DNA of 52,464 nucleotides from Oscillospiraceae bacterium (GTDB taxonomy: Bacteria > Bacillota > Clostridia > Oscillospirales > Oscillospiraceae): NCBI GenBank assembly GCA_009785525.1, contig WQWC01000008.1:1-52464 (forward strand), in the 5' to 3' direction. The notes below the pieces were generated by a model. The model had not been told where the DNA came from. It saw only the letters and a list, made by a program, of their open reading frames with translations, and searched no databases. Each line of letters starts with the position of its first letter. Position 1 is the first letter of the stretch. Of this stretch, positions 15,892 to 23,349 are shown in pieces. The position numbers and the translations under genes were made by a program.

Positions 15892-18204
15892 TTAAGTCTC
15901 CAGCTGCATCTCCATGGATGCTCTGTCTATAAGCGTTACCTCAACAATCGTTCCGTAACTCGTCTGCAAACCGGCGGCCACTGATTGTATTGAGACTATC
16001 GCACTGTTATCCGATTTTGGCACGCCGACTGTTCTTATAAACAATCCGCGTTCTTCAAGCGCTGCCCGCGCACGCGGATATGACATTCCGGAAAGATCCG
16101 GCACTGTTGCAATATCCCCGCGATCCCTTGGCGTTTCCGCACCCAGATATAGCGTCACCCTTGTTCCTGACGCAACAAACGCATTCGCGACCGGCAACTG
16201 CCATGTAACTGTATCCGCGTCTCCCACCAGTTCGAAGTCGAATCCGCGTCTCTGCAAAAGCTCGCTTGCTTCCTCAACGCTTTGGCCTATCAGTCTCGGC
16301 ACAGATACGTTACGGTCTCTGTGTTCATCATCGTTGAATTGCGGATGGATTTCGAGGTGCGGCAAGATATCCGCCATCATTCTGCCAACTACAGGGGCGG
16401 CCATCGTTCCGCCGCCAACGGTTATTCCCAAATTATGGCTCGGTGTGTCCAGCAGAACAAGTATTGCTATTTCCGGATTATCCGCCGGAGCAAACCCTAC
16501 AAAGGAAGCTATACGGGCTGTCTCGCCGTCTTCATCGCCTCGTACCAGAGCTTCTATGTTTTCACTGGTTCCTGTTTTGCCGCCTATCCTGAATCCCGGC
16601 ACCTGCGCGTTCCTGCCGGTGCCGTTTGTCACGGTCGCTTCAAGCATTTGCCGCATTATCGCGGATGTTTCTGCACTGACTACCTGGCGCACTACTGTCG
16701 GTTCTCTCGCTTCGATAATATTACCGCCGGCGTCGGTAATTTGGCTGACTATATATGGCTGCATAAGGTATCCGCCGTTTACTGTCGCCGCAACCGCCGT
16801 AAGCATCTGTATCGGCGTGATTTTAAACGTCTGCCCGAATGACGCGGATGCCAGTTGCGATAAGTTGTTCGTGTTAAAGAACACTCTTTCATCCCACCAT
16901 ATACTGCGCCCTTCGGCAGCGTTGTCAAGCCCTGTCCGCGAAAATAGCCCAAAAGCCTCTGCATATCTGTAGAACGTCCGCGCCCCAACCTGCATTCCGA
17001 TGTTCACGGTCGCTATATTGCACGAATGCTGCATCGCCTCGCTCAACGAAATTGAGCCATGTCCCGACCTTCTCCAGCAGTGCAACGGACTCGTGCGCCC
17101 AAGCACATTCATAGCGCCGCCGCAGCGAAAACTGTTTTCAAGGGCGATAAGGCCTTCCTCCAGCGCCATCGCGAATGTCAGGATTTTGAATACCGACCCC
17201 GGCTCATACGTGTCTGACAGTGCCTTATTCCGCCATTGGCGATCCTGTGCCGCCCTGTGTTCTGCCTCACGTTCATCCTCGTCTTCTATCAGTCCCAGTC
17301 TTGCAAGCTCCCTTTCACTTATCTCCAAAAAGTTATTCGGGTCAAAATTCGGGTAGCTCGCCTTCGCCAGTATCTCGCCTGTCCGCACGTTCATCACGAT
17401 AGCTGCCGCGCCGTTTCGCACGCCGTAGTCTTCTATCGCCTGTGTGAGATGTCTTTCCGCAAAATGCTGAATTATGGTGTCGATTGTCAGCGTTATATTG
17501 TTGCCGTCCCGTGCATCGAAATAATCTTCGTAATTTGCAAACAGCATATCGGTCTGCCGGGCGTTTCTCAGCCGGACGACCCTGCCGTCCACCCCGGTTA
17601 GAAATCTCTCATAACGCGCCTCCAGCCCGTCCAGCCCTGTATTATCGGTCCCGACAAATCCAAGAATCTGGCTTGCCAGGCTGCTGTTTGGATAATACCG
17701 CCTCGTCGCGGGTTCCAGATGTATGCCGCGAATACGGTGTTCACTTATAAACTCACGAACCAGTGCCGCCTCTTCAGCCTCTACCTGCCGCTTGATCGTC
17801 TGATATTGCGAACGCGTGTTCGCCATTCGCTCCATGATCATTTCTCGGCTGACGCCCAGTATCGCTGACAGTCCGTCAGCAATAAGTTCAGGATTTTCGC
17901 CGCGCTCCATGATTTCACGCGGGCTGATGAAAACGTTTTCGACGGAGGCGCTCATCGCCAGCGTATTGCCATGCCTGTCGAAAATCGTCCCGCGTGAGGC
18001 TGTTATCGTCGTCTGGCCCAATTGCTGCGCCAACGCCCGCCTTTCATAAAATTCGTGGTTGACTACCTGTACCTGATAAAGTCTCACCACCAGCATGGCA
18101 AACGCAACAATTCCGCACACTGCCAACAAGAACAGCGTGCGTCTGAGAATCTGCGTATTCGTCCTTTGAATCGGCTTATTCGCGTTTTTCACGCCGTCTG
18201 ACAT
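15892..18204 (-). CDS. Class B penicillin-binding protein with PASTA repeats (FtsI/SpoVD-like)
   Basis: Septal transpeptidase that cross-links peptidoglycan with FtsW. The 770 residues comprise an N-terminal membrane anchor (about 25-45), a dimerisation domain (about 50-250) and the transpeptidase domain with the active-site SVFK in EPGSVFKILT, SCN in HSCNIATVNIG and KTG in IGGKTGTSE. Two C-terminal PASTA domains begin near VPRLIGQSVEEASELL and VPDLSGMSYPRARAAL. Only one such PBP is present, where some Clostridia carry both pbpB and spoVD. It lies after ftsL and before the hicBA insertion. Confidence 0.93.
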   Translation of the reverse strand: MSDGVKNANKPIQRTNTQILRRTLFLLAVCGIVAFAMLVVRLYQVQVVNHEFYERRALAQQLGQTTITASRGTIFDRHGNTLAMSASVENVFISPREIMERGENPELIADGLSAILGVSREMIMERMANTRSQYQTIKRQVEAEEAALVREFISEHRIRGIHLEPATRRYYPNSSLASQILGFVGTDNTGLDGLEARYERFLTGVDGRVVRLRNARQTDMLFANYEDYFDARDGNNITLTIDTIIQHFAERHLTQAIEDYGVRNGAAAIVMNVRTGEILAKASYPNFDPNNFLEISERELARLGLIEDEDEREAEHRAAQDRQWRNKALSDTYEPGSVFKILTFAMALEEGLIALENSFRCGGAMNVLGRTSPLHCWRRSGHGSISLSEAMQHSCNIATVNIGMQVGARTFYRYAEAFGLFSRTGLDNAAEGRSIWWDERVFFNTNNLSQLASASFGQTFKITPIQMLTAVAATVNGGYLMQPYIVSQITDAGGNIIEAREPTVVRQVVSAETSAIMRQMLEATVTNGTGRNAQVPGFRIGGKTGTSENIEALVRGDEDGETARIASFVGFAPADNPEIAILVLLDTPSHNLGITVGGGTMAAPVVGRMMADILPHLEIHPQFNDDEHRDRNVSVPRLIGQSVEEASELLQRRGFDFELVGDADTVTWQLPVANAFVASGTRVTLYLGAETPRDRGDIATVPDLSGMSYPRARAALEERGLFIRTVGVPKSDNSAIVSIQSVAAGLQTSYGTIVEVTLIDRASMEMQLET

Positions 18205-18298
18205 AACTTTACCCCTAATTAACGTTCTGCAATTCCCGAAAATCGTGAAATCATTTCATAACAAGGACAATGTCTTCTTGTAAGAATAATATTATTTC

Positions 18299-18844
18299 TC
18301 ACCTGAAATATTCCAGCAGCGAGGATAAAAACGCACCGAACCCACGCCACGTGCTCTCTTCGTATTCTGCCTCAATTACTTCTGCCCTGCCCTGCGGCGT
18401 TGCGCTTTGAAGAACAATAATCTGGCCTTCATCGGGCAGAGACATTCCGAGTTCATCTCTGGCGCGCCGCTCTATCTCGACCATGTTGATGCGGCTCATA
18501 AAATCTATTTCAAGCCTTCTCTCATGCTCTAACAGCTCATTCATTTGCGAGTTAAGCCTGCCCGTCTCAGTCAGCACTCCTGTATGATAGACATGCGCGA
18601 GCAGTATAAATATCAGTAAAACAAAGATTATGACCGTGCCGAATATAGCAAACAAAGATACGCTGTATGCGTTCTTCTGCTGCGGCTTTCTTATAGGTCT
18701 TGGTACAGGAATCGCCCGTTCTTGCGGTATCGGCGCAGGAATCGCCGGCGGATTAAGCGCAGGCGCGGAGGTTCCACCGTAATCCAGGCCTCTTGCGTAT
18801 CCCGTTCTCGCGTATCCAGTTGTTCTTGCCGCTTCTGCTGCCAT
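18299..18844 (-). CDS. ftsL: FtsL-like septum formation protein
   Basis: A 181-residue bitopic protein in the standard ftsL position between rsmH and the PBP. The Pro/Ala-rich cytoplasmic start (ALNPPAIPAPIPQER) is followed by one membrane helix (SLFAIFGTVIIFVLLIFILLAH, about residues 80-100) and an extracellular coiled coil (LNSQMNELLEHERRLEIDF, IERRARDELGM). FtsL stabilises FtsQ and activates FtsW-FtsI. I use ATG 18842-18844, with GGAGG 5 nt upstream; a longer frame to 18901 would overlap rsmH and lacks a ribosome site. The family is poorly conserved, so the name rests partly on position. Confidence 0.8.
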   Translation of the reverse strand: MAAEAARTTGYARTGYARGLDYGGTSAPALNPPAIPAPIPQERAIPVPRPIRKPQQKNAYSVSLFAIFGTVIIFVLLIFILLAHVYHTGVLTETGRLNSQMNELLEHERRLEIDFMSRINMVEIERRARDELGMSLPDEGQIIVLQSATPQGRAEVIEAEYEESTWRGFGAFLSSLLEYFR

Positions 18845-18854
18845 GTTGTCCCTC

Positions 18855-19775
18855 CTATATCTTCTCGGCGATACGCAGTTTCGCGCTTCTCGCTCTTGCA
18901 TTTGCTTCTATTTCTAATTCCCTTGGGATAATCGGTTTTTTTGTTATCAGTTTTAATGAAGGTTTGAATCCGCAGATGCATACCGGGGCGTCTTTCGGAC
19001 ATATGCACCCGTTCACGCGGGAGTTGAAAGCGATCTTCACCAGCCTGTCTTCAAGCGAATGGAAGCTGATGACACACAACCTGCCGCCTATTTTAAGCTT
19101 GTCCGGGGCCTCCATGAGCATTTTTTCTATTGATCCAAGCTCATCATTCACGGCAATTCGCAACGCTTGAAAGCAGCGTTTTGACGGGTGCTGATTCTCC
19201 CGTCTCGCTTTCGCCGGTATTGCCGAGAAGATAATGTCATTTAGCTCAAACGTCGTGTTAATCGGCTCTTTCATGCGGTATCTTGCTATTGCCCTTGAAA
19301 TCTCTCTTGCATATTTCTCTTCGCCGTACTGGAAAAAAATCTTTTTCAATTCTTCTTCCGGCCAGCTGTTCACCACTTCAAACGCTGTCAGGGAGTCTTG
19401 CTTGTCCATCCTCATATCCAGTGACGCGTCCTGCATATACGAAAAGCCGCGCCCTGCGTTATCAAGCTGCGGGGAGGAAACTCCGAGATCGAACAACATC
19501 CCGTCAACCGCGTCTATGTTTTCCTCTGACAAAATCCGTGATATGTCTTTGAAATTCCCGTGGATAAAATTCATCTTGCCATCAATGTCATACTGCTTCG
19601 CTTGTTTTATCGCTTCTTCGTCGCGGTCTATCGCAATCAACCTCCCAGAACTCAGCCTTTTTGCGATTTCCCGTGCATGGCCGCCTCTTCCCAGCGTTCC
19701 GTCCACGTATATCCCATCCGGTTTGATGTTAAGCCCCTCTATGCATTCTGTGAGCAGTACCGGCAAATGCTCCAT
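18855..19775 (-). CDS. rsmH: 16S rRNA m4C1402 methyltransferase
   Basis: SAM-dependent N4-methylation of 16S rRNA C1402. The 306-residue protein starts MEHLPVLLTECIEGLNIKPD and shows the SAM loop DGTLGRGGHAREIAKRL, FDLGVSSPQLDNAGRGFSY, the TFELND region, FQALRIAVNDEL and VISFHSLEDRLVK. Its ATG overlaps the mraZ stop by one base (TAATG), giving tight translational coupling. Confidence 0.97.
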   Translation of the reverse strand: MEHLPVLLTECIEGLNIKPDGIYVDGTLGRGGHAREIAKRLSSGRLIAIDRDEEAIKQAKQYDIDGKMNFIHGNFKDISRILSEENIDAVDGMLFDLGVSSPQLDNAGRGFSYMQDASLDMRMDKQDSLTAFEVVNSWPEEELKKIFFQYGEEKYAREISRAIARYRMKEPINTTFELNDIIFSAIPAKARRENQHPSKRCFQALRIAVNDELGSIEKMLMEAPDKLKIGGRLCVISFHSLEDRLVKIAFNSRVNGCICPKDAPVCICGFKPSLKLITKKPIIPRELEIEANARARSAKLRIAEKI

Positions 19776-20191
19776 TAAAAATCAAGCTCCATATATACTT
19801 CGGCGATGTTCTCCGGCGTGGTTTCGATTGCATTGACATCCGTCCAAGCCTCAGCGTCCCAGAATTCTACGCATTCGCCCGCACCGACGACTGTGACGTT
19901 CTTCTGCAACCCCGCAAAATCACGAAGCGCCTGTGTCAGCAATATCCTGCCTTGTCCGTCAAGTTCACATTTCTGAGCGTGTGAGAAAAGCGGACGCATT
20001 TTTATCTGCCTGCTTTTCGGCATCGCCTTGATCTTTTCCATGAACTTGTCCCAGCTGTCTTTTGAATAAGCGGTGAGGCATTTTTCCATTGAAAGCGTCA
20101 CATGAAAAGATTCTCCCAGCTCATCACGTAACCGCGCAGGGATAAAAAGACGCCCTTTAGCATCAATTGTATGTTCATAGATACCGGTCAT
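19775..20191 (-). CDS. mraZ: Transcriptional regulator MraZ
   Basis: AbrB-like DNA-binding protein that heads and represses the division and wall cluster. The 138 residues hold two SpoVT/AbrB half-barrels: MTGIYEHTIDAKGRLFIPAR with LRDELGESFHVT, and HAQKCELDGQGRILLTQAL with FAGLQKNVTVVGAG. The conserved DxKGR and DxQGR turns are both present. ATG 20191 follows GAGAGG. The GTGGTG direct repeats just past the promoter (20231-20256) are its likely operator, so it should repress its own operon. Confidence 0.96.
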   Translation of the reverse strand: MTGIYEHTIDAKGRLFIPARLRDELGESFHVTLSMEKCLTAYSKDSWDKFMEKIKAMPKSRQIKMRPLFSHAQKCELDGQGRILLTQALRDFAGLQKNVTVVGAGECVEFWDAEAWTDVNAIETTPENIAEVYMELDF

Positions 20192-20230
20192 CTTCTAACC
20201 TCTCACCTTTCATCATTTTATGGGATATTC

Positions 20231-20256
20231 ATGCACTTCGCACCACTATTCACCAC
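20231..20256 (-). promoter_or_regulatory. MraZ box direct repeats
   Basis: On the minus strand GTGGTG (20251-20256), GTGGTG (20241-20246) and GTGCAT (20231-20236) recur every 10 bp, separated by 4-nt spacers. This is the arrangement known for MraZ boxes. They lie just downstream of the predicted start site near 20261, where binding would block transcription. Confidence 0.75.
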
Positions 20257-20267
20257 TTTTGATTTTG

Positions 20268-20296
20268 ATTATAAACCGCTTTCCCATAAATTGCAA
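20268..20296 (-). promoter_or_regulatory. mraZ operon promoter
   Basis: Minus strand: TTGCAA (20291-20296), 17-nt spacer, TATAAT (20268-20273). It precedes the MraZ boxes and would drive the whole division and wall cluster. Confidence 0.65.
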
Positions 20297-20348
20297 TAGC
20301 TAATTTGAAAAAAGTTCTATATTTTTTAGATATTTATTAATTTCATGC

Positions 20349-20396
20349 AAATCAAGCGCAGCCCGGAGTTTTTTCACTCCGGGCTGCGCTTGATTT
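20349..20396. terminator. Terminator after the ABC exporter gene
   Basis: Perfect 21-bp inverted repeat (20349-20369 with 20376-20396) around a TTTTTC loop; core CAGCCCGGAGT / ACTCCGGGCTG. It separates the exporter gene from the mraZ promoter. Confidence 0.8.
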
Positions 20397-20434
20397 ACTT
20401 TAAAATATAAAAGCATCGCGCTTTCTTTTTCCGC

Positions 20435-22246
20435 CTATCCGCTTGCGTACATCTTCGCGTATTCCCCGCCAAGCATCAGCAACTCTCCGTGATTGCCGCG
20501 TTCTACTATTTCGCCGTCTTTCATCACGAAAATCATGTCGGCGTCGCGTATCGTGCTCAGGCGGTGGGCAATCACAAAGCTTGTCGCGCCTGATTGCAGC
20601 CGCAGCATCGCCGCCTGAATGGCGCGCTCCGTCCGCGTGTCCACGCTCGATGTGGCCTCATCTAAAATCAAAATCGGCGCTTGGCACAGCACGGCACGGG
20701 ATATCGACAGCAGTTGCCGCTGGCCTTGACTCAACGTCTCGGAGTCGCCGGAGGCCATGGTGTCGAATCCATCGCGCAGTCTTGCGATAAACTCATACGC
20801 CCCGCCTGCCCGCGCAGCTTCACGGACTTCTTCGTCTGTCGCGTCCGGCCTGCCGTACCGAATATTATCCGCAATTGTGCCTGTGAACAGACACGTGTCC
20901 TGCAGCACGACAGAAAACGCCTGCCGCAAATCTTCGCGGTGATATTTTGTTATATCTACGCCGTCAATATACACCGTGCCGTCCGTCACGTCATAAAATC
21001 GGCTGATAAGGTTCGCAATAGTGGTTTTGCCCGCGCCCGTCTCCCCCACTAGCGCAATCTTTTGCCCGGCTTCTGCCGTGAAGTTGATATTGTTCAGAAT
21101 ATCAACGCCCGGGGTGTATGCAAAATGCACATTCTCGAATCTCACATCGCCTTTTGGATCTGTCATGGGCACAGCATCCGGCGGGTCGGCCGGTTCATCG
21201 GTCTCGGCAAGCACCTCGAACACTCTTTCCGCGCCCGCAAGCGCGGATTGTAAGTTACTGAACGTGCCCGCGATGTTGTTCAGCGGCATCGCGAACGCCT
21301 GCGCATAAGCCAGGAATGACATGACAACACCAACCGTGACATCTCCCCTGACTATCAGCCATCCGCCGACAGCCGCCACGCTTAGGAATCCGAGATTGGT
21401 GATTATCCGCATCATCGGCATAAGTATGCCCGCGCGGATTTGCGCTTTTGTCGCAGCTTCGGCCAGATTTTCGTTAGTCACGGAAAACCGCTCAATAATC
21501 TTCGATTCCATATGGAACGCCTTGACAATTTTCTGCCCGGCAATCGTCTCCTCTATAAGGCCGTTTAATTGCCCCAGCGCGCGCTGCTGCGCGGAAAACA
21601 ATTTGCGCGCGGCTTTCGCTATAACACGCGTCAGAATCACCACCATCGGAACGGTGACAAGCGCCGCGGCGGTCAACGGAAGGCTCAGAACCAGCATCAT
21701 CGTAAGCGTGCCCACAAGGGTGATGGCTGATGACGCAAGCTGAGTCGTACTCTGCGCTATCGTGCTGCTGATATTGTCCACATCGTTTGTCAGACGGCTC
21801 ATTAGTTCGCCGTGTGTATGCGTGTCGTGATATGTAAGCGGCAGTTTTTGCAGTTTGTCGAACAAGCTTTTCCGCAACGACCGCACGATTCGCTGGGAGG
21901 CGAAATTCATAATCACACCTTGAGATATGTTCAAAAGCCAGCTCAATGCGTACGCACCAGCAAGAACCGCGATGAACGTAAATATCGTCACGCCGTTTGC
22001 TATCGCGTCAACCGTCAAGCCGATTATACGCGGGACAAACACCGTGATTACAGTATCCGCAAGCAAAAGCACAAACGCGATGAGCAGCAATTTGCCCTCG
22101 CCCAAATAAAACCTCATCAGCTTGCGGAGAGTCCCGCGCGCGTCTTTCGCTTTTTCTTTGGGCTTAAATCTGTCCATGCCGCGTCCTGGCCCGCGCCCGC
22201 CCATCATCGGGATGACGACGTCCTTGGTCGGTTTCGTGTCCGCCAA
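20435..22246 (-). CDS. ABC exporter half-transporter, canonical ATP site
   Basis: A 603-residue type IV (B-family) exporter half: Gly/Arg-rich start (MMGGRGPGRGMDRFKPKE), six membrane helices (about 45-345) and a nucleotide-binding domain with GETGAGKTT, VLQDTCLFTG (Q loop), LSQGQRQLL (signature, with SQ instead of SG), LILDEATSSVDT (catalytic Glu present) and IAHRLST (His switch). The start is TTG 22244-22246 with GAGGTGG upstream. Its likely partner is the half-transporter at 23350-25068, whose catalytic Glu and His are replaced. Together they would form an asymmetric heterodimer. The substrate is unknown; drugs or lipids are typical. Confidence 0.88.
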   Translation of the reverse strand: MADTKPTKDVVIPMMGGRGPGRGMDRFKPKEKAKDARGTLRKLMRFYLGEGKLLLIAFVLLLADTVITVFVPRIIGLTVDAIANGVTIFTFIAVLAGAYALSWLLNISQGVIMNFASQRIVRSLRKSLFDKLQKLPLTYHDTHTHGELMSRLTNDVDNISSTIAQSTTQLASSAITLVGTLTMMLVLSLPLTAAALVTVPMVVILTRVIAKAARKLFSAQQRALGQLNGLIEETIAGQKIVKAFHMESKIIERFSVTNENLAEAATKAQIRAGILMPMMRIITNLGFLSVAAVGGWLIVRGDVTVGVVMSFLAYAQAFAMPLNNIAGTFSNLQSALAGAERVFEVLAETDEPADPPDAVPMTDPKGDVRFENVHFAYTPGVDILNNINFTAEAGQKIALVGETGAGKTTIANLISRFYDVTDGTVYIDGVDITKYHREDLRQAFSVVLQDTCLFTGTIADNIRYGRPDATDEEVREAARAGGAYEFIARLRDGFDTMASGDSETLSQGQRQLLSISRAVLCQAPILILDEATSSVDTRTERAIQAAMLRLQSGATSFVIAHRLSTIRDADMIFVMKDGEIVERGNHGELLMLGGEYAKMYASG

Positions 22247-22295
22247 CTATAACCACCTCTCTTTCAGCGAATTTATGTGGGAAATGCTTATTAGG

Positions 22296-22868
22296 CTATT
22301 GAATAGCAGAAATCACTCTTTCCATAAGCGTGTCCCACGGACGCGACTCAACAACTGAAATTCCGAATTCTGAACAGCTTTCCTTCAACCAATTTCCATA
22401 CGCATAACTTCCGTCTGTACGACTATGCTGAAGCGTTCCTTCGCGTTCAAGAAAATTCTGTAAAATCTGTTCTCTTGAAGGTTCATGTATAAATATGGTT
22501 TTAATTCTCGGATTATCGTATGACGCCGCTAGCTCGGGAAGAATAAAATCCCCTTCAAGAACCATTGGTATGTTTTCCAAAATATGGTCATCAATCACTG
22601 CTTTGAGACCAGAATTAATCGAACGACTGATTTTTATTAAGAGATCAAGGGTTTCATCCGCTCCATATTCCTTAAAATTAGGATGGGTAATTTCAAAATG
22701 CAAGTCTGGAAGGACTTCATACGTTGTAAGCGCCTTTAACAACACTTGGAAATCGTCTACTCTGACAAGATCAACTCCATAATATCGCGCAAGTGGAAGA
22801 CTGACACTTGTCTTTCCCGAACCTGAAGCACCGCCAATTATTAGAACATCCCAATTTCTTTTTTGCAT
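22296..22868 (-). CDS. P-loop kinase-like protein
   Basis: A 190-residue P-loop NTPase. The Walker A motif GGASGSGKTS lies at about residues 12-21, followed by DLVRVDDFQVLL, where the VDD may be the catalytic Asp region. LEGDFILPEL and an Arg-containing IHEPSREQILQNFLERE lid-like segment come later. It resembles 2-phosphoglycerate kinase and uridine kinase-like proteins, but no substrate motif allows a firm name. It lies between two halves of an ABC exporter with ordinary spacing, which suggests a later insertion or unrelated co-transcription. Confidence 0.6.
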   Translation of the reverse strand: MQKRNWDVLIIGGASGSGKTSVSLPLARYYGVDLVRVDDFQVLLKALTTYEVLPDLHFEITHPNFKEYGADETLDLLIKISRSINSGLKAVIDDHILENIPMVLEGDFILPELAASYDNPRIKTIFIHEPSREQILQNFLEREGTLQHSRTDGSYAYGNWLKESCSEFGISVVESRPWDTLMERVISAIQ

Positions 22869-22933
22869 CTATAATCCCCTGCACAAAATAAAAATTATAC
22901 GCGTCGCCGCAATTGAACTGTGAACATTACAAT

Positions 22934-23197
22934 TTATGGCAACAAGACAGTCATTACAACAGCCGCCGCGAGGTTTAGCGCTCCAACGAAAATGCAAAAA
23001 TACAACCATCGCCTTGATTTCTGGCGCCCGTCTCCTCTTTCGCTCCGTATCTGCTCACATGCTAAAACGCCCATTAATGCCGCTACCAACAGTGACAGCA
23101 CTCTAATGAGCAGGGCTCCTGAAATAAAAAAATGTATAACTACCGCCACAATCGCAATGGCGACAACAATCGTGCATACTCTTAGAATCATTTTCAT
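22934..23197 (-). CDS. Small membrane protein of unknown function
   Basis: An 87-residue protein with three hydrophobic stretches (VCTIVVAIAIVAVVIHFFI, LLVAALMGVLAC, WLYFCIFVGALNLAAAVVM). I recognise no family. I start it at ATG 23195-23197, with AGGCGG about 8 nt upstream; an in-frame GTG at 23206 is possible. It lies between repeat copy e and the P-loop gene. Confidence 0.55.
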   Translation of the reverse strand: MKMILRVCTIVVAIAIVAVVIHFFISGALLIRVLSLLVAALMGVLACEQIRSERGDGRQKSRRWLYFCIFVGALNLAAAVVMTVLLP

Positions 23198-23234
23198 TAC
23201 AGACACCGCCTAATATGAATTATTTGGACAACCC

Positions 23235-23301
23235 GTAGGGGCGGATGGTAATCCGCCCGTTTTCCCATTCTGCATTCAGGACGATTGCCATCGTCCCCTA
23301 C
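23235..23301. repeat. Dispersed GTAGGGG hairpin element, copy e
   Basis: Left GTAGGGGCGGATggtaATCCGCCC, right GGACGATtgccATCGTCCCCTAC. The two halves carry different palindromes inside one element. It separates the two ABC exporter genes' blocks. Confidence 0.85.
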
Positions 23302-23314
23302 GAAAAACAATTAC

Positions 23315-23345
23315 AAACACCCGGTTCTGCGGTCGGCAGGTGTTT
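23315..23345 (-). terminator. Candidate terminator after ABC exporter half
   Basis: AAACACC (23315-23321) pairs with GGTGTTT (23339-23345), 5 nt after the ABC gene stop. On the minus strand it is followed by a T-rich stretch. It would weaken read-through to the downstream exporter half. Confidence 0.5.
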
Positions 23346-23349
23346 TATC

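Noticed and set aside
18845-18901. Longer FtsL start overlapping rsmH
   Set aside because: No ribosome site; the ATG at 18844 has a perfect GGAGG 5 nt upstream.
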